Positions 39,601-47,570 of a stretch of 64,000 nt of DNA are shown here, piece by piece (position 1 is the stretch's first letter; each line of letters begins with the position of its first letter). The translations under genes were made by a program, and so were the position numbers. Under the pieces are notes generated by a model that was not told the DNA's origin, ran no database searches, and saw nothing but the letters and a program-made list of their open reading frames with translations. Origin of the DNA: Caprella mutica (Eukaryota; Arthropoda; Malacostraca; Amphipoda; Caprellidae); assembly GCA_947561585.1 (NCBI GenBank), contig CANNZV010000256.1, forward strand, positions 186,001 through 250,000, written 5' to 3'.

Positions 39601-41465
39601 ATTAGACTTTAGAAATAATGTATAATTCTGTTCTCTACATTTGTTTAATTTTTCACGTAGAAATTATGATGAAAATAAATCAAAACTAATATGAGAGAAA
39701 TTCAATTAATTCCAAAAACTTAGAAAATTATAAAACTTATACTCTCTGTCTCAAAACTTTAATATAATGCTTTTGTCCGAAAAGAAAAACATTTATTAAT
39801 TATGATACAAGTTAGATATCAGATTTTTATTTCGCATTATATTTCAATTTCATTTCGCATTATATTTCAATATCATTTCTAACATAATATCAATTAGGCG
39901 GTGAATAATATTGAGGTACCACACTTAGCATTTCTGCATTTGTAGCGATCACGTACACTCTCCTAGCTTCGATCCAATCCATCACCGGACATTCTGTAGC
40001 CAGTACATTGATATGCTGGACTTGTGATGGTCATGAATGCTAACTAAGCTTGCAAGTTATTCAAAGCGAGTTAGTCGATGGAAACTGAACATAAGATACA
40101 CATACATATTGGTGTCCCTTTGCATCTGACGTGTTCTTTGATGACATTTCCACCCGAGTAGAAATGTTTGCCTTCCGAACACCCCTGCAAATCACTTCAA
40201 ATAGTCAGGGAACTTCATGTTTATTTTGACAGATGTAAAGAATCACTAATGTACATTCAATGAATGAGTTCTGTCTGAATTATTAGTGAAGGAAAATATT
40301 ATAGGATCTATTCAGTCACCCGTATGACTTTTGATGTTACATTCATATCTTCTCTAGGAGATTTTTTCTAGGTGCTCGTTACGAGCAAAGCTGCTTATGG
40401 CAGAAAATACGAGCGATGCTTGATCTCCTCTCTGCCAATTAGGAATATCAAAGCCCCGCCATTAGTTTCTGTTGATTTTGCGGTAATTGCTGATGCAAGC
40501 CATTTTAAACTTTACTACGGGAAACTAGAGTGAACTTGTAATAGTCAGTTTTCTGGCATCAAATTATCATACAAGATGAAGTTCTGTTACTTAATATGCC
40601 CGGAAATGTTTATATTGGATGAATAATTATGGTGGTTTGAGCTGAAATCAAAGAAAAAATTTCTACATTCAGTGTAAGACTTTGATTCAGGTATTTTAAT
40701 CAAGAATTTGTTAGATATTTAGTTAACTACTCTTCCACTCTATAAAGTAGTCAATATTAACTATTTAAATGAAAAGAGCATACAAATTTTGAGGTTGTTT
40801 ACGTACTATCATAGAAATACAATATCACTCTTTTATTTGTCATTATGAAATATCTGTCTGTGAAAAATTTGAGCCATTGTTCACAAACAATTCCTTAATT
40901 TCAATCAAATTGTGGTACCTCAATCATCTTCACCGATTATAAAATGGCCAAGAGCCAATCTTTTTTCCTTCAGTGCTTGATAGATCTTAAAATAGTTATA
41001 AAACTATTTCCATTTAATCGACTCAAAAAAGTATTCACTATGTATTATATTCGCATTCATTGATAGTAATATTTTTTTCCAGCTGGCCGAAAAGAATAAA
41101 TTAGTTAGGACTTGATCTATACGTAAAAAAAGTAACCTTTCTGAATCCAAAAAACATTATTTTTTGTATAAATTAATGATCCCTCCATCTTTTATGTATG
41201 ACACAAACAAAAAATATCCAATGCTTAACAACATCATCAAAAACGTGAACTTTAACTTTTTCTCAACTACAAAATTATTCCTATTTTTTTAGGTGAACTT
41301 CCGGCGGCCATGCAGACCAGTGCCGGACATCCTAGAGCAAATTCTGCGTCCCTGGTTTTTCTGCTAGTGGTTCTACTAGTGCTGCACATTACCACAGTCA
41401 CACTAGGTATCAGATTACCTAGGAGACTTTTATACGAACCTTTAGGGTCCATCGACGAGAAATGA
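9529..41465 (+). CDS. dpr: Dpr-family two-Ig cell-surface receptor, 3' portion (six exons, 5' end outside window)
   Basis: Joined exons: 9529-9606, 25108-25240, 33847-33974, 34299-34382, 38617-38701, 41293-41465. They total 681 bp, 226 codons plus TGA, in one unbroken frame, and every junction has AG acceptor and GT donor. The first exon carries the Dpr hallmark [14 protein letters not shown] and [10 protein letters not shown], which is the C to D strands of Ig1. The second ends Ig1 with DSGKYEC. Exons 3-5 form Ig2, with LTC, FWY and DSGNYSC as the first Cys, core Trp and second Cys. Sequons NLT, NVT and NYS are visible. The last exon has a ~21-residue hydrophobic run ([20 protein letters not shown]) followed by a basic 17-residue tail, so a membrane span is more likely than GPI attachment, though GPI is known for some relatives. 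Family knowledge: Dprs bind DIP Ig proteins and specify synaptic partners. Which dpr paralogue this is cannot be told by eye. The signal peptide and start of Ig1 are missing and presumably upstream. Confidence 0.93.
9607..12042. other. dpr intron sequence without recognised elements
   Basis: AT-rich intron. A 104-codon frame at 11417-11731 shows no domain and is not supported as a gene. Confidence 0.55.
12043..12620. mobile_element. piggyBac-like non-autonomous element with TTAA target duplication
   Basis: TTAA at 12039-12042 precedes CCCTAGTAACCTAGG, and GGTTACTGGGG (to 12620) precedes TTAA at 12621-12624. The ends are inverted repeats (CCCTAGTAACCTA against CCCCAGTAACCTA). TTAA duplication and CCC-start termini are piggyBac-superfamily traits. 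No transposase frame. Inside, at 12186, is another transposon-like terminus, CAGGGTGTCTCAAAAAAACGG. Confidence 0.72.
12715..13035 (+). pseudogene. Degenerate Tc1/mariner-type transposase fragment
   Basis: Broken frames read [13 protein letters not shown] and, further on, [20 protein letters not shown]. These resemble the Trp-Cys and FQQDGAxxH parts of a DDE transposase catalytic core. Stops and frame changes show it is dead. It lies just right of the TTAA element. It may belong with the CAGGGTGTCTCAAAA terminus at 12186, but the matching end was not found. Confidence 0.55.
13950..15306. mobile_element. Outer inverted-repeat element (TIR ACAGGGTGACCCACAA)
   Basis: The left end ACAGGGTGACCCACAA is matched exactly by the inverted right end TTGTGGGTCACCCTGT. 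It encloses the second, larger inverted-repeat element at 13991-15177, with only about 40 and 130 bp between the two sets of ends. No transposase is seen. Confidence 0.65.
13991..15177. mobile_element. Inner foldback element with ~220-bp terminal inverted repeats
   Basis: The left end CAGGGTGGCGCAAAAAAAAA then GGAAACCCATTT is mirrored by the right end (AAATGGGTTTCC, then GCCACCCCGTA). The similarity runs about 220 bp inward to ATGGCTTGCGCGAGCA (left) and TGCTCGCGCAAGCCAT (right, inverted). The middle (about 14220-14985) is AT-rich with no transposase. Long TIRs and no gene suggest a non-autonomous DNA transposon. Confidence 0.8.
15307..15512. mobile_element. Foldback MITE, family B copy 1 (left end truncated)
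   Basis: Inverted arms TATAGTGAACAAATTTTCTT and AAGAAAATTTGTTCATCAT flank a GATGGC-containing centre, with outer words TAGTGTCCTGA and TCAGGACACTA also inverted. It is closely related to 28876-29112. The left edge directly meets the transposon ending at 15306. Confidence 0.75.
15513..19327. other. dpr intron DNA with one MITE fragment
   Basis: Apart from the MITE fragment at 16784-16925, I see only AT-rich sequence and short chance frames. Confidence 0.5.
16784..16925. mobile_element. MITE fragment, family C (left part)
   Basis: It starts GGTGGCCGGAAATTCCGG with repeated AAAATTCGGTC words, and continues to GGTAGTTTGTTGTACTGCAC. This matches the left ~145 bp of the element at 44639-44910. 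The right end is missing or degraded. Confidence 0.65.
19328..19441. mobile_element. Very short candidate MITE
   Basis: TACAGGGTC at the left and ATACCCTGTA at the right form a ~9-bp inverted repeat around 114 bp of non-coding DNA. This is similar in style to the other CAGGGT-ended elements here but short enough to be chance. Confidence 0.35.
19442..21819. other. dpr intron DNA, nothing recognised
   Basis: AT-rich, no conserved frame, no RNA gene or transposon seen. Confidence 0.5.
21820..22575. repeat. 15-bp minisatellite with a 136-bp higher-order period
   Basis: The unit is AGTGAAATACTTAAA with a few ordered variants (AGTGTAATACTTAGA, AGTGAAAAATTTAAA, AGTGAGATACTTAAG). The diagnostic variant AGTGAAAAATTTAAA recurs at 21980, 22131, 22267 and 22403, spacings of 151, 136 and 136 bp, so groups of nine units were copied as blocks. 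A 15-bp unit keeps one plus-strand frame open (KSEIL repeats); this is not regarded as a gene. Confidence 0.93.
22576..24304. other. dpr intron DNA, nothing recognised
   Basis: AT-rich with a few ATTCATTATTCATTAC-type local repeats near 22860-23000. No supported gene. Confidence 0.5.
24305..24659. mobile_element. 355-bp MITE with CCCAAGCAAC ends
   Basis: The left end CCCAAGCAACCAAGACACAT and the right end ATTAACTTGTGTTGCTTGGG are inverted repeats. A second inverted pair, ATGGGCACTAG and CTAGTGCCCACAT, lies inside. Internal words such as ATGTTGGCCCA repeat. No coding frame. Confidence 0.8.
24660..25107. other. dpr intron end
   Basis: AT-rich DNA ending in a strong poly-T tract and CTTTCAG acceptor. 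Nothing else seen. Confidence 0.5.
25108..25240 (+). CDS. dpr: dpr exon: end of Ig1
   Basis: A 133-bp exon, phase 0 in and phase 1 out. It follows a T-rich tract ending CTTTCAG and is followed by donor GTAAGA. It encodes [18 protein letters not shown], then the Ig F-strand motif DSGKYEC with the disulphide Cys, and ends in VVKLNIY. The last G joins the next exon to make Ala. Confidence 0.94.
25241..26130. other. dpr intron DNA
   Basis: AT-rich. TACTTAATATTAGAATACTG is repeated loosely at 25680-26060, a diffuse ~30-bp degenerate repeat. No gene. Confidence 0.5.
26131..26913. mobile_element. Candidate 0.78-kb DNA element with TACAGG ends and central palindrome
   Basis: Left TACAGGTAGGCCTTGCTTTA and right CGCTTTAGTTACC (26849-26861), with GCGGGGGATGCCTGTA at the very end, are approximately inverted. 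Around 26405-26460 there is an imperfect ~55-bp palindrome centred on GTATCCATGATACC, the same core word as the palindrome at 4845-4902. No transposase. Confidence 0.5.
27794..28505. mobile_element. Hairpin-ended element, family D copy 1
   Basis: The ends AAATTCCTAGTTCACGTCCC and GGGACGTGAACTAGGAATTT are perfect inverted repeats. Subterminal hairpins of the form CCCCCTTCCTAGTTCACGTC ... GACGTGAACTAGGAAGGGGG occur, a double hairpin at the left (27794-27911) and a single one at the right (28452-28503). A core at about 28303-28370 (TGAATTTCAATTTCAA, then GTAGTCAAGATACTAAATTT) is shared with the copy at 56275. Confidence 0.8.
28876..29112. mobile_element. Foldback MITE, family B copy 2
   Basis: A near-full-length inverted repeat: CCTCTATAGTGAAAACATTT then TCTTCAGTC on the left and GACTAAAGAAAATTTGTTCG then CTATAGAGG on the right. 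The outer arms are GATACTGTGGGACTCCTC and TAGTACTACTGTAT. No coding capacity. It lies in the 8.6-kb dpr intron. Confidence 0.78.
29941..30275 (-). pseudogene. Tc1-like transposase relic, N-terminal DNA-binding part
   Basis: Minus strand reads [19 protein letters not shown] then [20 protein letters not shown], the paired helix-turn-helix of Tc1-type transposases. It continues through two in-frame TGA stops to [20 protein letters not shown] and PLSTK, the second HTH region. The catalytic DDE part and both transposon ends were not found. Two stops and a missing C-terminus mark it as dead. It lies in the 8.6-kb dpr intron, antisense to the gene. Confidence 0.75.
30276..32030. other. dpr intron DNA, nothing recognised
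   Basis: AT-rich sequence without a supported frame or repeat. Confidence 0.5.
32031..32492. repeat. 18-bp minisatellite, about 26 copies
   Basis: The unit is AGTGCGACCAAACCACTT. As 18 is a multiple of 3, it keeps a plus frame (SATKPL repeats, 32009-32512) and a minus frame (LVALSG repeats) open. Neither has a signal peptide, splice context or flanking conservation, so both are treated as by-products. Confidence 0.95.
32493..33113. other. dpr intron DNA
   Basis: AT-rich, nothing recognised. Confidence 0.5.
33118..33306. mobile_element. GC-rich foldback MITE with TTAA target duplication
   Basis: TTAA (33114-33117) is followed by GGGTACGTACACACTGCAAC, and ACACTA-like right arm sequence (GTAGTGTGATTGAGCC) ends at TTAA (33307-33310). 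The arms are GCGGAGCAGCGCGGAGCGGA and its approximate inverse CGCGCCGCTCCGCTCCGC. The GC content is far above the surrounding intron. Size 189 bp, no gene. The TTAA suggests mobilisation by a piggyBac-type transposase. Confidence 0.75.
33847..33974 (+). CDS. dpr: dpr exon: first half of Ig2
   Basis: A 128-bp exon, phase 1 in and phase 0 out. It follows CTCTTCACAG and is followed by donor GTAAGT. It encodes [20 protein letters not shown], then NLTC with the first Ig2 Cys and a glycosylation sequon, then [15 protein letters not shown] with the core Trp. This matches the conserved Dpr Ig2 pattern of a Pro-Pro pair before the W-strand. Confidence 0.94.
34299..34382 (+). CDS. dpr: dpr exon: middle of Ig2
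   Basis: A 28-codon exon in phase 0 at both ends, preceded by TTTGACAG and followed by GTATGC. It encodes [18 protein letters not shown] and then [10 protein letters not shown], the Ig2 C'-E strands typical of Dprs. One sequon (NVT) is present. The intron before it is only 324 bp. Confidence 0.93.
34383..38514. other. 4.2-kb dpr intron, nothing firm
   Basis: No exon, transposase or long repeat seen. The short frames here lack any recognisable domain. Confidence 0.5.
38515..38610 (+). repeat. C/T-rich repeat tract before the dpr Ig2 exon
   Basis: Three loose copies of CTCCACTCACCTTT (at about 38519, 38536 and 38554) and two ATTCACCT copies form a long polypyrimidine tract ending at the acceptor. 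ACTCACC is the reverse complement of GGTGAGT, the word repeated downstream of the exon. Confidence 0.75.
38617..38701 (+). CDS. dpr: dpr exon: end of Ig2
   Basis: An 85-bp exon, phase 0 in and phase 1 out. It follows a C/T-rich tract ending TTTCAG and is followed by donor GTGAGT. It encodes [20 protein letters not shown] and then SLRVHVLNG, which contains the second Ig2 Cys and the conserved VHVLNGE end of Dpr Ig2. Reading through the donor gives Gly-Glu and then TAG at 38707-38709. The donor is the first unit of a 30-31 bp array. Confidence 0.94.
38701..39178 (+). repeat. 30-31 bp minisatellite built on the dpr 5' splice site, 16 copies
   Basis: The unit is GGTGAGTAGAGAGTTAACTC then TCCATTGAGT. 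It begins exactly at the exon end (AATG|GTGAGT). Counting by eye, 13 of 16 units keep GGTGAGT and 3 have GGTGAAT. Several units also keep TTGAATG, the last 7 bases of the exon, before the donor word. Confidence 0.95.
39897..40937. mobile_element. Candidate 1.04-kb element with ~28-bp inverted ends
   Basis: The left GGCGGTGAATAATATTGAGG then TACCACAC is mirrored by the right GTGGTACCTCAATCATCTTC then ACCG. The possible flanking TA dinucleotide agrees with a Tc1/mariner-type target. The interior is GC-richer than the intron but has no intact transposase frame. Confidence 0.55.
41293..41465 (+). CDS. dpr: dpr terminal exon: membrane anchor and stop
   Basis: A 173-bp exon that completes the Gly codon of the previous exon. 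It encodes [19 protein letters not shown], then the hydrophobic stretch, then [17 protein letters not shown] and TGA at 41463-41465. The GELPAAMQT start fits the conserved NGE-x-PAAMQ linker of Dpr proteins. An AATAAA signal lies at 41590-41595. The charged tail after the hydrophobic segment favours a single-pass membrane protein. Confidence 0.9.
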
Positions 41466-41589
41466 TAGAATTTTGGAGGCGTATACGATATACTTATATA
41501 GTCTTCTCGGGGTTACCAGTTAGGGACGTATAGAGGATAGTGATTCGCTGTAAGATTTTCTATGTTATTGTTAGAGGATATAATTTGTA

Positions 41590-41595
41590 AATAAA
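41590..41595 (+). terminator. Likely polyadenylation signal of dpr
   Basis: AATAAA lies 125 bp after the dpr stop codon and is the first canonical signal downstream. Assignment is by position only. Confidence 0.55.
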
Positions 41596-41599
41596 AGTT

Positions 41600-44159
41600 A
41601 TATGTGGATATATATAATATATGGTAAATGTTTTGTATATTGATCATTATATTTGTGAATATAGTAGGATTAAGAAATGCTATTCATATTTACTGATACA
41701 TGTAAGAACGATTTTCCTCGACTAATTTAATAATAAATCTGTCTGATATTATCAGTTTCAATCCTAATATTCTGTAAATGAAATTATTATTTGTTAAATA
41801 ATTATATTAATAATGATGACATATTATATATTTTCTGGTAAAAATAATTAAGTAATATTACTCCATAATTGAATAATCTTCGGAACAACAAAATAGATAT
41901 ATTATGTATATCTCCTGGCCGATAAACTTAGAATCTAGTAATTACAGTTAAAAAAAATTTAATGTTAATTGGCATTAAAAAATTTCTATAATTTTATTTT
42001 AATAATTTTATTCCATGTAAATTCTCGACTAATTCACTCCATGTTGAACTATGCAACCTATTTAATGAATTATTTGAATTATACCCACTGACTTAAAATC
42101 AAAATAGTTTCAGTACGAAATATTCCTCTATTTTTCTATTTCGAGACAACAGTTTGGTGTGGAAGTGCTAGCGGTAGAATTTACAGCTCCCCATAGATTC
42201 TGAGAAGTTATTTACTTCTGACATTACTCTTGACCTTCTTTTTGTCGTGTTTCTTTCTTCCTTTGGTGTCGGCTATCATAATACATTCACTGGTAAATAA
42301 AAAGTACGATACAAAAAATATTTGGAGAATTATTGTGTACCATTTGACGATGACAAGAAAAGTGTTTTTTTATCAATAAGTATTTTTAGAAATGATTTAA
42401 GATACTTAGTGAAATTATGACTGTCATCTTTTCACCGTTTTTTTATAAACATGCTTATAAGTACTCCTTTCAGTTTCTTAAATATTCCTTAGGAACATAT
42501 AATTTAACAAATCTCTTTCTAAATTCTCCAATTAATCATATTTTGCCCGAAACATAACATGTACGTCATATTAAATTGGCAAATACTACATGGAGATCTT
42601 AATAGAGAAGTGTTCTCTTTCAAGATGTTTGCAAAGGACTAAAAACCAGAGGCTGAGTCTCAATTAGAACTAACGACCTTTTTGTGATATTCTGTGGAGG
42701 TTAATTAAAAGGTAGAAGAAGGAGAAAACCTTCTGGCAATAACAGGAGGTAGTGGAGGCTGTTCTTCCTAGATTTATATCCTGCCTCCTTAGAATTGTGA
42801 GACGAGTTTGCAAGTACCGTCTCAAGTTAATTGCCAGAGTGGTCTCTCTCTATCAAGACAGCTTGCCAGAATTGTTAATCACCTCCAAAGTTGGTCAACC
42901 TATTCTCATCTGCCTCTAAAAAATACACAAAGAAATATGGCAAATGTTTGCCTTCCATCCTCATAAAAGAGTTTGAAATATGGAAGATTAGGGAAAAGAA
43001 TAGTCACAGTTTATGAATTCTCAAACACGCTCTACTTTATTCTTCAGATCTAGTGGAATAATTGTCAATAAGATATTAATTCTGCAAACAGTCTATCGTA
43101 TTTTTTTATTCTTGAGGATGCTCTTAATTTCAGGTTGTAGTAGAAGATGTTGCTCAGATGTTGGAAAATGATAATGCAGGAGAGTATTTCAGCGCATGCA
43201 CTTTATATTAACTTTTAGAAGACTAACTTTCCACAAAATAGTTGATACGAGATACCAAAAGCGTGTGCTGTCATATTTTACATGAAGGTATAATTTTTCG
43301 CCTCAAACTTAGCAGAAGTTGGAAATTACAAACCATTATTTATGTACAAAACTTCCATTTATCTTGTATAGAACAATAAATAAACCGACATGTACATTAA
43401 GAATTGATGACACGAAATTATTTGAATATAAATTGTCACAATACAATTTTTCATCATACGAAACCAAATATTAGATTTTGAAATTTTAAACATGATTAAC
43501 TAAAATGAATGCCTATTTTATCCATTGTAATATTTATCACAGCATCGCAACTTCGAAAAATAGTACAAAAATATCTCAAATTCTCCACAGCGTTTACATA
43601 TTCAAGTAAATTTACATAGGATATACAACCAGCAGCAAATCATTGCGATTTCGAAACGTTCGCACGACAGACACCCAAACGTAAGAAATCTGATAAGGAT
43701 TTACTTTTATCGTTTGCGAAAATAGGGAAGGCGGTAGAATTTATGTCCATCTATTGGATGCAAGTGTCAGGCTGGGAGATAAATTGCTGCTAACATCTCA
43801 GCAAACATACATATTCCACTTCCTTCTAGAACATCCTATACAGTTCTTTGACGTCATACTTGAAGAGGTGGCTCTTATCGTATAGATAGTATGTAAATAA
43901 TGTTTATATATTTAGTTAAATGTCTGTATTATAAAACATGTGTATCATTTTCCCTGAATATTATTAATGTGTCTATTAGGAAAAATTTGAGATCAATTTT
44001 TGGTGATTTATTTTCTTCAAATATGAAAATAAGTATCATGAAATAATTTAAAATAATTCTAAAATTGCGTTCAGAATTAAATAGTTAAGACTTTGAAATC
44101 TTTAAAATTTCAATACACCTATCCTACATGTTCGTTTTTGAACGAACAAAAAGAAAAAC
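41600..44159. other. Intergenic DNA, nothing recognised
   Basis: AT-rich sequence downstream of dpr. No supported gene or repeat. Confidence 0.5.
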
Positions 44160-44280
44160 GTTTCACAGGAACTGAAATTTAGTTTTCGAAGTATAATCGC
44201 CATCGTCATCCATCACCTTCTGCCAACGTTTATCCAGCTGTTCAATTCGCTTGGGGAAATACTCGGGGGGTTAGACACAA
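44160..44280 (-). pseudogene. mariner transposase C-terminal scrap (minus strand)
   Basis: Minus strand reads PEYFPKRIEQLDKRWQKVMD followed by DDGDY, the conserved end of mariner transposases (ppefYxxgIexLxxRWqkVidxdGdYf), then a stop. Upstream frames are lost. It lies head-to-head with a second mariner-like fragment on the plus strand. Confidence 0.75.
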
Positions 44281-44539
44281 AACAAGAGGCAGCCTGTGTA
44301 TCGCTGCTTTATTGCCATCGTACCGCATTCTAATTCACTCGCGTGCTTAACCAGTTATGAAGAGTGGACTCTGTACGGAACTCCCAAGTGTTCCACACAT
44401 TGGTTAGATTACCTCAAAGTGCAGTCCCTTACTCTGCAAGACCCTTTGCTTTCACCAAAGATTATGTTTTATCTGGTGAACAGGTCATCGAGTGGTTCAT
44501 TATGTACTGCTACCAACGAGCTAAATGGTCAATGAAGAC

Positions 44540-45165
44540 CTTTTCTAACAACAATTGGAACGTGTGCAACAGGCATTGCCCCAGAAAGTCAGTAAAGTTG
44601 AAACCCAAATATGTCGCACGAATGGTCGAGGATACTATGGTAGCCGGAAATTTCGTTCTCGGAAAATTCGGGCTCGAAATTATAAATGGCTTCTCAATAT
44701 AAATGACCGTAACTCAGTTTACTATATCCGCTAGTTTGTTGTACTGAACACTTCATGATTGTTTATAGTCTAATGACCTAGCAGGGGGGTCCGAGGGGCG
44801 GCACCTAACTACTAAGTTAGGTGCTAACTAATAAGTAATATTCATATACTTCAGACCGAAAATTCCGAAACCGAATTTTGTGAGACCGAATTTTCCTAGA
44901 ACTGGATACCATACTGCAACCTCGATCGGTGGGAGACTTTGTGCCATCCATCTATTTACCTGAACTTCTTCCATCTAAATACCAAATCTTCCACTCCCTG
45001 GATAATGATTTTCGTTGGAAATCCTTCACCAATGAAAACAACTATTACAAATCCCTTACGGACTTCCTTGCGTCGAAAACCCCCGAGTTTTACCGCAAGA
45101 GGATTAAACAGCTGGGGACACATTGGTGGTAGAAGGAGTTGGATGTCAATTACTTTGAAGACTAA
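44540..45165 (+). pseudogene. mariner transposase relic interrupted by a MITE
   Basis: Plus strand 44590-44638 reads KPKYVARMVEDT. After a 272-bp insertion (44639-44910) the frame resumes with TSIGG, then ELLPSKYQIFHSLDNDF, then FLASKTPEFYRKRIKQLGTHWW, a stop, and KELDVNYFED. This is the C-terminal third of a mariner transposase, with the PxPSDYxxFxSL and FYxxGIxxLxxRW motifs degraded. The MITE, stop and frame breaks show it is inactive. The frame before 44540 (44364 onward) is open but not assignable. Confidence 0.7.
44639..44910. mobile_element. MITE, family C full copy, inserted in the mariner relic
   Basis: Ends GGTAGCCGGAAATTTCG and TTTTCCTAGAACTGGATACC are inverted, with GGTCTC/AAAATTCGG words repeated within both arms. 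The flanks read GAGGATACT-AT and AT-ACTGCAACC, leaving a 3-5 bp target duplication (ACT or ATACT). The left part matches 16784-16925. Confidence 0.75.
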
Positions 45166-47570
45166 ATATGAGTTGCAAATCTTTTAAAAACGGACAGAAG
45201 CTTTTAGTTAACTTGGAATAACAAATAGTTGTTCTAATAAAAAATAAAGATGCATAACTTAATAGAAAGTACATTAACAATACTGGTTATTATATATGAA
45301 AAAAAATCATTTAATTAGAGTATATAAATCTTATTGGATAGATTCACTTATTGTTATCGGTTTATAAACATGTCGATGATATTTCATCATCTCTATAAGC
45401 AATATCAATAACTGTTATTTATTAATACAGTATTGATAAATAATGTCTTGCTAATTAATTAAGAGCTGCAATATATGTAACTTATATCAATTACTTATTT
45501 TTCGCAAAATATCTCATAATATAAATGAATAGAATTTTATTTAATATAAAAAGAATATACAATATACATACATATATCCTTTAATAGATACATCAACTGC
45601 ATTTTTATTAAAATATGGTACGTGGTCGAATGTATTGAAATTAGTTAAAGTACCAGTATAATTTTTTACATACTTAATATTAAAACACCAACTAATAGAC
45701 CTACATTTGGAAGCTTTTTAGAAATTATGCATCATAGTATTAAAGTGTTTGAAAAACAAAAACCGATTTTCGCTAAAATTATAGTAAATTATTAACAACT
45801 TATAGTGAATTATTCGAAGTTTGAACCTTGAAAAGCGCTGCATCTTTAACATTTATCAAAAAACTATTTAAGCAACGTGGATGAAAATCTTCTACTTATA
45901 AGCTATTAAATCCAAAAAAGAAGATTTGATCTCTGAAAATTTTGTAGCAGAAAAAATAATCGAAATGCAATAAAAATGGTAATCCGTGAGAGATAAATAA
46001 ATAAAATAGGGTGGATGTGGTGAAAAGTTTGTAATCTTCTTAATGACAACTAGTATTTATTCCTAGGATATTGAGGGAACATCCCAGGAATGAAAGATTG
46101 ATTCCCAGGATATTCCCCAAATATCCAAAGAATTTAAATCCTTGCCAGGGTTGTAGAGACATTCTGTATTACCTGAAGACGCTTGTTCATGTTCATTAGG
46201 TTCGAAAGGAATCTATTTGTTAATCTTCTTCACCTAGCAGATTTACTCCAAATGGTCCGAAACACTAGATATACTAACACGAAGCTGCAGAAACATTTCT
46301 TTGAAACTTTATGATGGGTTTTGTTGAGAGATGACTTTTTCCCTCTTCATCTTTGGGCTGTCATCTCGACTAAGAATTATTTTTAGCCATATTTGTACTG
46401 TATATTCAAATACCTTGTCTTCTCCCAATGTCTCATTGATGTTTGCTATACTTTGAGATGCATTGTTTCCGAGTTTGAACTCATGCATGCAAGGGAAGCA
46501 ATCGCAAATCTTCTTTTCTTATATTCAATATAATTTGCTTTTGAATTTACATGCCATAGATAAAAATAAGAAAAAAAATTCTTAAAGAGGTGTAGGTAAA
46601 TTGATATTCATTCTTAATCCGAATTACGATGAACGGTTGGGAAGTAAACCCAATTTTGAAATCATGATGCCTGAAACTGTCATTATTTACCGAACAACCT
46701 ACTGTAATATAATGAAAAATTATATAGTTTAAAGAAAAAACATAAATACTCAGTTTTGCCGCTTGATGGCGTTGGCACAGATTTGGTGACAAATAATGTA
46801 AATAGACACATGACAAACGCATACACTTGAGATTCAATTTTTACAGTTAGATGGTGTAATTGGTGTCCGGTAAATTCACCCCTCTCAATACACCGCTCTC
46901 AATTCACCACCAGAAAGTTCACCGCTCTCAGTTCCTCGCAGATAAGTATATTAGAGCCGAGAGAATTTAGCAGTATTGAATCTTTTAAACCTGTGGTATA
47001 TAGTATTCGATTCCATTTATTTAGTTTAAGATATTCTAAATATCTATGATTTGAAAAGCATATTATCACAACGCTACCCATAACTAATCCGAATTCCATA
47101 AGTCTCGAATATGTTACATCACATTTCATGAGTATGAAAAAACATCTACTTATAACTCTAAATTATTTACAAAGCTACGTTATGCATTTTTACAGTATCT
47201 GTAGCAATATAAGTATAAAACTTTATACTTCTTTTGACCTTTACTTTTCATCAGTTTTTCGTCGAATTTAACATATTCATTTTTAACATATAAAATATAT
47301 CAACCAAAATTATGTTAAACTAGATTTCGTTTCATCTTTTTATTCTTGTTCCATTATTACTTTTTTCACATTATAGTAAAGTTTCGATATACATTATACA
47401 ATGATTTAATTATTAATCATTATTGATGTATATAAGGGTGACACCAATATACATTATACAGTATATGAAAAAAAAACAGAATTTATTTTACAATAATTAG
47501 ACCATTAATTATAGCACTAAAATTTAGTAACACAATTTAAAGTAGAATAACTAGAAAAATTATTATTCTT
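45166..47570. other. Intergenic DNA, nothing firm
   Basis: AT-rich. A small cluster of CACC(G/C)CTCTCAATTCACC words at 46880-46930 is too short to classify. Confidence 0.5.
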
